Shown piece by piece: positions 1 to 7,256 of a stretch of DNA of 9,471 nt. The stretch is from Aquificaceae bacterium. Lineage in GTDB: Bacteria; Aquificota; Aquificia; Aquificales; Aquificaceae. The position numbers were made by a program, and so were the translations under genes. The notes under the pieces are model-generated. The model was given only the letters and a program-made list of their open reading frames with translations, did no database searches and was not told where the DNA came from. Location: positions 1-9,471 of the forward strand of contig JALWEK010000146.1 of the NCBI GenBank assembly GCA_027014185.1, read 5' to 3'. Within the stretch, counting starts at the first letter, position 1; each line of letters begins with the position of its first letter.

Positions 1-221
1 TGCTTCAGGTTCTCTATAACCTGTGGTCTGATCAGCCTTCTGTACTTGGCTATCTCCTGTTTGAGCTGTTCCCTCTGGCTCACAAGTCTATCCCGTGTCT
101 CCATATCTGGCTTTATAACGTAGAACCATATCGCTCCCACCAGTACGGTCGGGAGTATGAGTACAACTATCACCCTCTGCCAGAGGGGCGCAGCCTCCCA
201 CTGTTCCTTGAAACTCGCCAT
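1..221 (-). CDS. pilO: Type IV pilus inner-membrane platform protein PilO, N-terminal part (partial)
   Basis: Only the first 73 codons are inside the window; the gene continues past base 1. The visible protein starts MASFKEQWEAAP, has one hydrophobic transmembrane stretch at about residues 17-35, then a charged helical segment with coiled-coil character (about 38-65, rich in Gln, Glu, Arg, Lys). A short cytoplasmic tail, one membrane pass and a coiled coil is the standard PilO layout. In known systems PilO pairs with PilN in the inner membrane and links PilM to the periplasmic part of the machine. The ATG at 219-221 shares one base with the pilN stop (TGATG) and has a GGGGGAG Shine-Dalgarno-like stretch at 226-232. 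The call rests mainly on position directly after pilM and pilN, because PilO is poorly conserved in sequence. A type II secretion GspM-like protein is the main alternative. Confidence 0.8.
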   Translation of the reverse strand, partial: MASFKEQWEAAPLWQRVIVVLILPTVLVGAIWFYVIKPDMETRDRLVSQREQLKQEIAKYRRLIRPQVIENLK

Positions 222-859
222 CACTCTCCCCCACCGGTTAGATCTTTCTTAGCCTTCACGGACGACACGTAGAAGATTATCCCGCTCTTGTTCTCCTGCT
301 TCTTTATCTCGCCGGGAAGAAGAAGTGGAAACTCCCTCTTGACCATAGAGTAGAAATCCTTTATGGAGTCTATGTTGTAGGATCCGAAGTTGAGCTCGAC
401 GTTCACCTTCTCGAAGTCCATGTTCTGGGAAAGGCTGTCGAACCACACCGTCGAGGGCACTATCGTGTACAGGTAGTTGAGGGCTCCGTTGAAGGGTTCG
501 TAGTACCTTTTGAGCACTAGGATCACATCCTTGCTCATCTCAAGGTACTTTATCCTGGTTTTCACCTTGTTTATCTCGGCCTGCAGGGCTCTCTTTTGAG
601 CCTGTATCGCATCGGCCTTCTTCTTCAGCTTGTTCCTCTGAAGCGTGAGGCTGTTCACCTCGGCCCTCAACGTATTTATCTCTTGCTTGAGCTGGTAAGC
701 GTAATACACTTCAACTCCAACGACCGCAAAGCCCACTATAGGAACTATGTATAGGACCCTATCCTTCAGAAGATCCCTTAGCTCTATCTTCCTTAATTTA
801 GATATGTCAGGGAGGGCAAGTCCCCTCCTCTCCTTCTTCAGTAAGTTTATCCTTATCAT
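221..859 (-). CDS. pilN: Type IV pilus assembly protein PilN
   Basis: The 212-residue protein begins MIRINLLKKE. The INLL stretch matches the conserved cytoplasmic tail of PilN, which in characterised systems sits in a groove of PilM; the proline that usually follows is a lysine here. A single transmembrane helix lies at about residues 35-55, then a long coiled coil at 56-110 rich in Lys, Glu and Gln. The periplasmic domain opens with YTIVPSTVWFDSLS (131-144), close to the family pattern of a Pro followed by W-x-x-SL. PilN forms a heterodimer with PilO in the inner membrane and aligns the pilus motor with the secretin. The start has a strong GGAGGAG at 865-871, five bases upstream and inside the end of pilM, so the two are probably translationally coupled. 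Length is within the usual PilN range of about 180-220 residues. Confidence 0.9.
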   Translation of the reverse strand: MIRINLLKKERRGLALPDISKLRKIELRDLLKDRVLYIVPIVGFAVVGVEVYYAYQLKQEINTLRAEVNSLTLQRNKLKKKADAIQAQKRALQAEINKVKTRIKYLEMSKDVILVLKRYYEPFNGALNYLYTIVPSTVWFDSLSQNMDFEKVNVELNFGSYNIDSIKDFYSMVKREFPLLLPGEIKKQENKSGIIFYVSSVKAKKDLTGGGE

Positions 860-861
860 CC

Positions 862-1743
862 CTACTCCTCCAGACCCCTGAGAGAGAGAACGTAAGGTAT
901 GAAGAAGGCTGGCGGAGCCTCTTCCAGGTCGAGTATCCCGAGAACGGGGAGGTTCATCATTATGTTCTCCAGCGTGAGCTCATCGCCTATGATAGGCCCT
1001 GCCAGGTAAACGTTGGATATCTCGTTTATCACGAGAAGGTTCCTCACCTCTATCAGGAAGGTATCCAGCAACGCCGTATCTTTCGTGTCCCTGAAGTACT
1101 TGTAGTTGAAGTCTATCTTGTTGTAGGAAATAGAGTTCTTAGCGTAGTAGGTGAGCACGCTCTCGTGATAGTCGATGTAGAGTATTGAGAAGGGAGGGGG
1201 GAGCTTGCTGATCAGGCCGTAGTTTATTATCGCCACTATCTCGTAATCTATCAGTTTGGGGTTCAGGCCTGCCGACTTGAGCATCTTGGTAAGCCTGTCC
1301 ACCGAGTTCTTCCTGGCTATCGTTATCACGACCTTTATGTACTTGTCGTCCGGTTCCTTTTCGAGGAAGTAGTAATCGAATATGGTTTCTTCCCTTATCT
1401 GCTGCGTCTCCGACTTTATGTACCAGTCTATAGCTTCAGTGAGGTCCTTTTTAGACATCGCTATGGGAAACTTCTGGAACTTGAGGATACCCTCGTCTGC
1501 GGTTATGCAGGAGACTACGTCTTTACCCTTCAGCTTGTTGGTCTCCACTATCTGGCTCAGTATCTTTATCTTTTCCTCTTCCCCCTCGTGCTCCCAGAAT
1601 ACCTCCACGGGCTCGAAAACGGGTTTCTTTTCCTTGTCCAGCTCTAAAACGCGCAGGAGCTTGTCGGTAAGGTAAACGGAGAGTCCCGTTTTCGTCCTGC
1701 CTAGGATCCTCCCCAAGCTGGGCATCTCTAATGCTAATTTCAT
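862..1743 (-). CDS. pilM: Divergent PilM-like actin-fold protein of a type IV pilus system
   Basis: The 293-residue protein is shorter than typical PilM (about 350). Recognisable family stretches are VVSCITADEG (76-85) followed by KFPIAMSKKDLTEAIDWYIK (91-110), then IARKNSVDRL (142-151) and AGLNPKLIDYEIVAI (158-172). The nucleotide-binding signatures are weak. The first phosphate loop, normally like GLDIGSSSIK, reads GLSVYLTDKLLR (20-31). The second, normally like VDIGASSTD, reads YIDYHESVLT (189-198). The third, normally LAGG, reads LAGPIIGDE (247-255). PilM is cytoplasmic and docks onto the N-terminal tail of PilN, encoded next. Its ATG overlaps the ppsA stop (ATGA, 1740-1743), with GGGGGT six bases upstream (1750-1755). 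I infer a PilM scaffold that may no longer bind ATP. Identity is fairly sure from order and mid-protein similarity. Confidence 0.85.
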   Translation of the reverse strand: MKLALEMPSLGRILGRTKTGLSVYLTDKLLRVLELDKEKKPVFEPVEVFWEHEGEEEKIKILSQIVETNKLKGKDVVSCITADEGILKFQKFPIAMSKKDLTEAIDWYIKSETQQIREETIFDYYFLEKEPDDKYIKVVITIARKNSVDRLTKMLKSAGLNPKLIDYEIVAIINYGLISKLPPPFSILYIDYHESVLTYYAKNSISYNKIDFNYKYFRDTKDTALLDTFLIEVRNLLVINEISNVYLAGPIIGDELTLENIMMNLPVLGILDLEEAPPAFFIPYVLSLRGLEE

Positions 1744-4301
1744 CCATGGACCCCCATCTTCTTTTCCATTTCGGCAACAGCGAGCAGGGTTTTAAGGACC
1801 GAATCAGGGTTCAGGGATATGCTGTCTATACCCTGCTCGACGAGAAACTGGGCGAAGTCGGGAAAGTCCGATGGGGCCTGTCCACATATTCCCACCTTCT
1901 TTCCCCTATCCTTGGCTGTGGATATGAGCTGGGCTATCAGCCTCTTGACAGCTTCGTTCCTTTCATCGTATAGGTGGGCTACGAGCTCAGAGTCCCTGTC
2001 AAGTCCCAAGGTCAGCTGGGTGAGGTCGTTGGAACCTATCGAAAACCCGTCGAAGACCTCGGCAAAGACGTCCGCGAGGACAACGTTACTGGGGAGCTCT
2101 GCCATGACGTAAACTTCAAGGCCGTTCTCACCCTTTTTGAGGCCGAACTCCTCCATAACCTGGAGAACCTTCTCCCCTTCGTCCGGTGTTCTGCAGAAGG
2201 GTATCATCACCTTCGTGTTGGTAAGGCCCATCTTGTTCCTCACCCTGAGTATCGCCTGACATTCCATCCCAAAGGCCTCTTTGAAGACGGGGGAGTAGTA
2301 TCTGGAGGCCCCTCTCCATCCGAGCATCGGGTTCTCTTCCTCTGGCTCGAAGAGCTGACCGCCTATGAGGTTGGCGTACTCGTTGGACTTGAAGTCGGAG
2401 AACCTGACTATGACCGGGTTAGGGTAGAAGGCGGCCGATATCTTGGCCACGCCGTAGGAGAGCTTCTTAATGTAGTAAGTTTTCTTGTCGTCGTAGCCGA
2501 AGGTGTACTTGTCTATCTCCTCTATAATTCTCCTCAGGTTCACACTCCTCTTCTCTTTGCCCTTCGCTAGCTTGTCCTTAAGCCTTCCGTTGGCATGAGC
2601 GTATATAGCCCTGAAGGTTACAAAACCCCTATCGTCCACGAGCCCCGCATCTTGGAGTTTCCGGTAGAGGTCCTTTATGTCCTCGTAGTGGATGAGCGCA
2701 AGGGGATGGACCTTTATATAGTTGGCTATTATGAACTCCTCCCTTGCGAGGCCTACCCCGTCGTTCGGGATCGATGCGTGCCTGAAGGCGGACTCTGGGT
2801 TTCCTACGTTCATCATTATCTTTGTCCGAGGTCTTGGAATGTCCTCGACGTTTATCTCCTCAACTTCGTATTTCAGCTGTCCTTCATAGACGTAACCCGT
2901 CTCGCCCTCCGCACAGGAGACCGTAACCTCCATTCCGTTCTGTAGTACCTCGGTGGCGTTACCGGTCCCCACAACGGCCGGTATCCCGAGCTCCCTCGCC
3001 ACTATTGCGGCGTGGGCCGTGCTGCCAGCCCTGTTGTTATCTCTGGCCGAGGCCTTCTTCATGGCCGGTTCCCAGTCGGGGTCGGTTATGTCCGTTACAA
3101 GGACCTCCCCTTCCTGGAAGCTCTCGGCGTCTTTAAGGTCGAAGAGTATCCTCACCTTACCCGTGGCTATCTTGTCGCCCACCGCTATACCCTGGACGAG
3201 CCTCTTCTTCGCGCGTTCGTGTTCCGGTTCAAGGATCTTGTAAACCTTGATTACGTTGCTCGCTTTCCTCGAGTGTACGGTTTCGGGTCTCGCCTGGACT
3301 ATGAAGAGCTCGTTCAGGAGGCCGTCCTTTGCCCACTCTATGTCCATGGGGGTCCATTTGCCCTTCTTCTCCGAGTAGTGCTTCTCGATCAGTATTCCCC
3401 ACTCGGCGAGCTTGAGTATCTCCTCGTCCTCGAGAGCGAACTTCTTTTGGTCCGCGACGGGGACGTTCACTATCTTGGTCCTCTCCTCCCCTGTTCCATA
3501 GACCATCTTTCTGTCCTTCCTCCCCAGTTTTTTCTCAATTATAGCCGAGTAGCCTTGCTGGAAGGTGGGCTTGAAGACCATGTACTCGTCGGGGGTAACC
3601 ATACCCTGGACTATTAGCTCGCCCAGGCCGTATATGGCGTTTATGACGACCACGTCCCTGAATCCTGTCTCGGTGTCCAGGGTGAACATGACTCCCGAAG
3701 CTCCCAGGTCAGAGCGGACCATCTTCTGCACGCCGACCGCTATCCCAACGTTGAAGTGATCGAACCCGAAGGACTCCCTGTATGAGATAGCCCTGTCGGT
3801 AAATAGGGAGGCGAAGCAGTTCTTTATCGCGGTCAGGACGTTCTCCGCTCCCACCACGTTCAGATAAGTTTCTTGCTGTCCAGCGAAGGACGCGTCCGGG
3901 AGGTCCTCAGCGGTGGCCGACGATCTAACCGCTACATCGACCGCATGGGTCTTGTATCTCTCGGAGAGCTTGTCGTAGTACTCCTTTATGAGATCCTCTA
4001 TCTCGGGGGGAAATTCCCCGCCCTTTATGAGCTCCCTTATCCTGTATCCCCTTCTGGACAGGTCGGATATATCGTTTACGTCGAGCCCCTTTAGGGTTTC
4101 CCTGATCTTGTCCCTCAGATTGTTGTAGTCCAGAAACTTGTAATAAGCCGTGGATGTTACCACGAACCCGTAGGGTATGTTTATACCAAGGGGGCTGAGG
4201 TTCTTTATCATCTCCCCTAGGGAGGCGTTCTTACCCCCGGCTACGGGTATGTCCTCGATGGTGAGTTCATCGAGCCAGAGAACGTAGGCATCTTTCTTCA
4301 T
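1740..4301 (-). CDS. ppsA: Phosphoenolpyruvate synthase (pyruvate, water dikinase)
   Basis: The enzyme converts pyruvate, ATP and water to PEP, AMP and phosphate, the entry step of gluconeogenesis in autotrophs. Domain order is complete: an N-terminal ATP-binding domain (AGGKNASLGEM at 21-31, AVRSSATAEDLPDASFAGQQ at 124-143, VQARPETV at 335-342), a swivelling phosphohistidine domain (TDPDWEPAMKKASA at 406-419, His430), and a C-terminal PEP/pyruvate barrel (VRFSDFKSNEYANLIGG at 632-648, GFSIGSNDLTQLTLGLDRD at 752-770, catalytic Cys806 in GICGQAPSD, SISLNPDSV at 827-835). At 853 residues it is about 60 longer than E. coli PpsA. Much of the excess seems to lie around residues 541-600, before FGYDDKKTYYIKKLS. 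The loop before His430 reads RDNNRAGSTAH, where the family usually has a GGxTxH pattern preceded by hydrophobic residues. The start has a consensus Shine-Dalgarno inside glyS. Confidence 0.97.
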   Translation of the reverse strand: MKKDAYVLWLDELTIEDIPVAGGKNASLGEMIKNLSPLGINIPYGFVVTSTAYYKFLDYNNLRDKIRETLKGLDVNDISDLSRRGYRIRELIKGGEFPPEIEDLIKEYYDKLSERYKTHAVDVAVRSSATAEDLPDASFAGQQETYLNVVGAENVLTAIKNCFASLFTDRAISYRESFGFDHFNVGIAVGVQKMVRSDLGASGVMFTLDTETGFRDVVVINAIYGLGELIVQGMVTPDEYMVFKPTFQQGYSAIIEKKLGRKDRKMVYGTGEERTKIVNVPVADQKKFALEDEEILKLAEWGILIEKHYSEKKGKWTPMDIEWAKDGLLNELFIVQARPETVHSRKASNVIKVYKILEPEHERAKKRLVQGIAVGDKIATGKVRILFDLKDAESFQEGEVLVTDITDPDWEPAMKKASARDNNRAGSTAHAAIVARELGIPAVVGTGNATEVLQNGMEVTVSCAEGETGYVYEGQLKYEVEEINVEDIPRPRTKIMMNVGNPESAFRHASIPNDGVGLAREEFIIANYIKVHPLALIHYEDIKDLYRKLQDAGLVDDRGFVTFRAIYAHANGRLKDKLAKGKEKRSVNLRRIIEEIDKYTFGYDDKKTYYIKKLSYGVAKISAAFYPNPVIVRFSDFKSNEYANLIGGQLFEPEEENPMLGWRGASRYYSPVFKEAFGMECQAILRVRNKMGLTNTKVMIPFCRTPDEGEKVLQVMEEFGLKKGENGLEVYVMAELPSNVVLADVFAEVFDGFSIGSNDLTQLTLGLDRDSELVAHLYDERNEAVKRLIAQLISTAKDRGKKVGICGQAPSDFPDFAQFLVEQGIDSISLNPDSVLKTLLAVAEMEKKMGVHG

Positions 4302-6316
4302 CAGGAAACCTCCTTGAAAAGGACCTCGCTGAAGTCTGCGATCCTATTAAAAAGAAGTTGCGTCCTCTTCAGAAGGGAGAGCCTGTTCTTCCTTATGTTC
4401 TCATCCTTGTCCATTATCAGGACTTTGTCGAACAGGGCATCTATACGTTCTTTAAGCTCCGAGAGATCCTGGAGGGTCAACCTCTCCCTACCCTCGAGCT
4501 CCCTTACCGCTCCCCAGAGTTCAAACTCCTCCTTCTCTTTAAAAAGCGCTTCTTTCACCTCGGAGCTCTCCCACCCTTTGGGTAATATTTTAACAACCCT
4601 TCTGTAGGCCTCGCACACATCCGTGAATTCCTCACTGTTCCTGGCCTTGCTCAGCTCCTTTACCTTTTCGATAACCACCAGGGGCCTGAGGGCACTGTGA
4701 ACGGCCAAAACCGCCCTGACTATGTCGTAGCCCCAGTTTTCTAAATAGGATTCTAGTCTCTGTGCCAGGAACCTCTCTAGCTCCTTTGTGTTTTCCACCT
4801 TACCGTAAACGGGAAATACATCTTTGAGATCTATATCCCACCCCCTTGACTCAAGGATCCTGAAGATCCCGAAAGCCGAGCGCCTGAGGCCGTAGGGGTC
4901 GGAACTGCCCTTCGGAATCTCACCCGCCGAGAAGAAGGAGATCAGATCGTCTATTTTGTCCGCGACCGAGAGGAGCGCCCCAGTGAAAGTTCCGGGCAGC
5001 TCGTCCTCCGGGCCTTTGGGTTTGTACTGCTCATATAGAGCGAGGGCCACCTCCTCGTCCTCGCCCTGCTTCAGCGCGTACACGTACCCCATGTAGCCCT
5101 GGAGCTCGTCCAGCTCCTTCACCATCTCGGTAAGAAGGTCTGCCTTGGAAAGATGGGCTGCCCTGACAACCTTTCTCTTCTGATCCTCGCCGCATCCCAC
5201 AAGCTCGCAGAGCTTCTCCGAAACCCTTTTGAGCCTTTCCACCTTGTCGAGGACCGTACCTATCTTAGGATGGATTAAAATTCCAGAAAGCTTTGGAACA
5301 AGATCCTCGAGCCTGCTTTTCAGGTCCTCACGGTAGAAGAAGAGGGCGTCCTCCAAACGGGCCCTTAGGACCTTCTCGTACCCCCTCCTTATCAGGTCGG
5401 TCTTCGGCTCGTTGTTGCTCACACCTACAAAGAGATTCGTCAGCTTACCCTCCTTGGATACACAGAAGAACCTCTGGTGATGGGCGGCGACGGTGATTAT
5501 AACTCTCTCCGGGAGCTCGAGGAACCTCTCCTCGAACCTTCCTAGAACCGGGAAGGGGTACTCGACGAGGTTGGTTACCTCCTCCACCAGGCCCTCTGGA
5601 TGCTCCACCTTACCACCCTGGGATTTCACGATCTCCTCTATTCCATTAAGAACCATCCTCTTCCTCTTCTCTATCTGTGGAATTACACGGTTCTCCTCAA
5701 GGATCTTCAGGTAGTCCGAGGCCTCTTTGAGCTCTATCCATCCACCGGATAGGAACCTGTGGCCCTGGGTTCTTCTCCCGGCCTTAAGATCGCCGAACCT
5801 GAGATCGAGAACATCGCTGCCGTAAAGGGCGAGTATCCACCTTATAGGCCTCGAAAAGGTCATCCTCTTGGACGAGGTCCATCTCATCTTCTTGGGGAAG
5901 GGAACGGAGAGCAGGATGTCCTCAAATCTATCCTTTAGGTTGTCCAGCTGGCTCTTGCCTTCGTGAACTACCTTTATTGCCGCGTACTCTCCCTTTCCCC
6001 TCTTCTCTTTGAAGACCTCCTCCGGGACAGCCCCGTGTTTTTTGAGAAAACCTTCCAGGGCCTTGGTGGGCCTTCCCTCCTCGTCGAACGCCACCTTCCA
6101 GGGTGGGCCGAAGATCACCTCCTCCTTTATCTCCTTCCTGTCCTCAAATTCTTTGATGTAAAAGGCGAGCCTCCTGGGGGTTCCAAAGGTCTCTATATCT
6201 TCCCTTTTGAGTATCTCGCCCAGTTTTACCTTGATAAAGTCCAGGGCTGGTTCTATAACGGAAGGTGGGAGCTCTTCGGTACCGATCTCTATGAGGAGGT
6301 CTCTCATCGCTATCAA
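4301..6316 (-). CDS. glyS: Glycyl-tRNA synthetase beta subunit
   Basis: This is the tRNA-recognising subunit of the bacterial alpha2-beta2 glycyl-tRNA synthetase; with GlyQ it charges tRNA-Gly in the cytoplasm. The N-terminus has the family signature LLIEIGTEELPPSVIEPAL (7-25), followed by FGTPRRLAFYI (44-54), RPIRWILALYG (156-166) and HHQRFFCVSKEGKLTNLFVGVSN (279-301). The HD-like central part has HLSKADLLTEMVKELDELQGYMG (388-410), then SDPYGLRRSAFGIFRI (472-487). The C-terminus has the anticodon-binding segment FDKVLIMDKDENIRKNRLSLL (629-649). Length 671 is close to E. coli (about 689). The start is taken as TTG at 6314-6316 because TTAGGT lies six bases upstream; an ATG three codons in (6305-6307) would give the common MRDLLIEIG start but sits 15 bases from that motif. 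The gap from glyQ is four bases. Confidence 0.97.
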   Translation of the reverse strand: MIAMRDLLIEIGTEELPPSVIEPALDFIKVKLGEILKREDIETFGTPRRLAFYIKEFEDRKEIKEEVIFGPPWKVAFDEEGRPTKALEGFLKKHGAVPEEVFKEKRGKGEYAAIKVVHEGKSQLDNLKDRFEDILLSVPFPKKMRWTSSKRMTFSRPIRWILALYGSDVLDLRFGDLKAGRRTQGHRFLSGGWIELKEASDYLKILEENRVIPQIEKRKRMVLNGIEEIVKSQGGKVEHPEGLVEEVTNLVEYPFPVLGRFEERFLELPERVIITVAAHHQRFFCVSKEGKLTNLFVGVSNNEPKTDLIRRGYEKVLRARLEDALFFYREDLKSRLEDLVPKLSGILIHPKIGTVLDKVERLKRVSEKLCELVGCGEDQKRKVVRAAHLSKADLLTEMVKELDELQGYMGYVYALKQGEDEEVALALYEQYKPKGPEDELPGTFTGALLSVADKIDDLISFFSAGEIPKGSSDPYGLRRSAFGIFRILESRGWDIDLKDVFPVYGKVENTKELERFLAQRLESYLENWGYDIVRAVLAVHSALRPLVVIEKVKELSKARNSEEFTDVCEAYRRVVKILPKGWESSEVKEALFKEKEEFELWGAVRELEGRERLTLQDLSELKERIDALFDKVLIMDKDENIRKNRLSLLKRTQLLFNRIADFSEVLFKEVS
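4308..4315 (-). promoter_or_regulatory. Consensus Shine-Dalgarno of ppsA
   Basis: AAGGAGGT on the minus strand, six bases before the ppsA ATG and inside the last codons of glyS. It fixes the ppsA start and, with the TGATG junction, suggests translation continues or restarts from glyS into ppsA. Confidence 0.9.
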
Positions 6317-6320
6317 TATA

Positions 6321-7163
6321 TTACCTAAGCAGCTCTAAGTAGAGCTGGGCTATTTCCCTTGCCAGGCTGCTCATCCTCCGTATGTACCTGGCCCTCTCCT
6401 GAACGGAGATCGCTCCCCTCGCGTCGAGGAGGTTGAATGTATGGGAGCACTTGAGCAGGTAATCGTAGGCAGGAAGGACCAGTCTTTCCCCAACGAGCCT
6501 CTTGGACTCGGACTCGAACATCTCGAACAGTCTAAAGAGCATATCGACGTCCGCCTTCTCGAAGTTGTAGGTGCTCCACTCCCACTCCGCCCTTTTGAAG
6601 ATGTCCCCGTAGGTTACCCCCTCCTTCCACTCTATATCGAATACGCTGTCCACCTCCTGGATGTACATGGCTATCCTCTCGAGTCCGTACGTTATCTCCA
6701 CCGATATCTCGTCCAGGTCGAGCCCTCCCGACTGCTGGAAGTAGGTGAACTGGGTTATCTCCATGCCGTCCAGCCAGACCTCCCATCCGAGGCCCCACGC
6801 TCCAAGGGTAGGCGACTCCCAGTCGTCCTCGACGAACCTTATATCGTGATCCTTTACGTTTATACCGAGGGCTTCAAGACTTTCAAGGTAAATCCCCTGG
6901 GGATCATCTGGAGCTGGTTTGAGGATGACCTGAAACTGGTAGTAGTGCTGGAGTCTGTTAGGGTTCTCTCCATACCTGCCGTCCTGAGGTCTTCTCGATG
7001 GTTCCACGTAGGCCACGTTCCAGGGCTGAGGACCGAGGACCTTCAAAAAGGTGGCCGGGTTCATCGTCCCCGCACCAACCTCCACGTCGTAGGGCTGCCA
7101 TATCAGACAGCCTCTGTCCGCCCAGAAGCGGTGGAGGTTCATTATTATCTCTTGGAAGTACAT
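6321..7163 (-). CDS. glyQ: Glycyl-tRNA synthetase alpha subunit
   Basis: This is the catalytic class II subunit that activates glycine with ATP and pairs with GlyS. It is 280 residues, slightly shorter than E. coli GlyQ (about 303), lacking only a C-terminal tail. Highly conserved blocks are present in order: FQEII (3-7), [18 protein letters not shown] (23-40), [22 protein letters not shown] (55-76), [25 protein letters not shown] (106-130), [12 protein letters not shown] (133-144), [12 protein letters not shown] (156-167) and [19 protein letters not shown] (243-261). The ATG at 7161-7163 is supported by the FQEII block, which follows directly. There is no Shine-Dalgarno before it: the seven upstream bases read ACTCCCC, preceded by a -10-like TAAAAT. 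It heads the six-gene minus-strand run. Confidence 0.98.
   Translation of the reverse strand: MYFQEIIMNLHRFWADRGCLIWQPYDVEVGAGTMNPATFLKVLGPQPWNVAYVEPSRRPQDGRYGENPNRLQHYYQFQVILKPAPDDPQGIYLESLEALGINVKDHDIRFVEDDWESPTLGAWGLGWEVWLDGMEITQFTYFQQSGGLDLDEISVEITYGLERIAMYIQEVDSVFDIEWKEGVTYGDIFKRAEWEWSTYNFEKADVDMLFRLFEMFESESKRLVGERLVLPAYDYLLKCSHTFNLLDARGAISVQERARYIRRMSSLAREIAQLYLELLR
6323..6328 (-). promoter_or_regulatory. Probable Shine-Dalgarno of glyS favouring the TTG start
   Basis: TTAGGT on the minus strand, overlapping the last glyQ codons and stop, six bases from TTG at 6316 and 15 from the alternative ATG at 6307. The spacing is the main reason for preferring TTG. Confidence 0.55.
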
Positions 7164-7256
7164 GGGGAGTATTTTAACTTAAGTACTGAACGGTTACCCG
7201 TGGACCACTATTTATATGTGTGGACTTAGATTTATTGATGAATAAATTGTAAAGAA
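7164..7256. promoter_or_regulatory. Divergent promoter region between glyQ and amrS
   Basis: This 93-base gap must carry promoters for both directions. For glyQ (minus strand) TAAAAT at 7171-7176 ends seven bases before the ATG, which would start the transcript at or next to the start codon; I see no matching -35. For amrS (plus strand) TGGACT at 7221-7226 and TAAATT at 7243-7248 are 16 bases apart, each four of six to consensus, again pointing to a very short leader. Three short palindromes lie between: ACTTAAGT (7177-7184) overlapping AGTACT (7182-7187), GGTTACC (7192-7198) and GTGGACCAC (7200-7208). No T-box or other leader RNA fits in this space. Confidence 0.5.

Noticed and set aside
2994..3047. 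Possible compensated frameshift explaining the odd RDNNRAGST loop in PpsA
   Set aside because: Reading the other two frames does not restore the usual sequence, and flanking residues stay in register with normal spacing.
1974..3617. Plus-strand open frames of about 200 codons opposite ppsA (1974-2570 and 3012-3617)
   Set aside because: Same reason: ppsA is complete and conserved throughout, and the antisense products are low-complexity and unrecognisable.
7207..7220. Archaeal-looking TATA box (TTTATATG) before amrS
   Set aside because: All informative genes (glyQ, glyS, pilM, pilN) are bacterial; an AT-rich stretch in a bacterial promoter region is enough explanation.
6441..7229. Long plus-strand open frame opposite glyQ (262 codons)
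   Set aside because: It is a mirror of the highly conserved glyQ frame. Long antisense frames here follow from codon bias, since few codons read as stops on the other strand. Its protein resembles no family.
7164..7256. T-box or other riboswitch leader for glyQ
   Set aside because: The gap is only 93 bases and is shared with amrS; no T-box core, specifier stem or terminator hairpin is visible.
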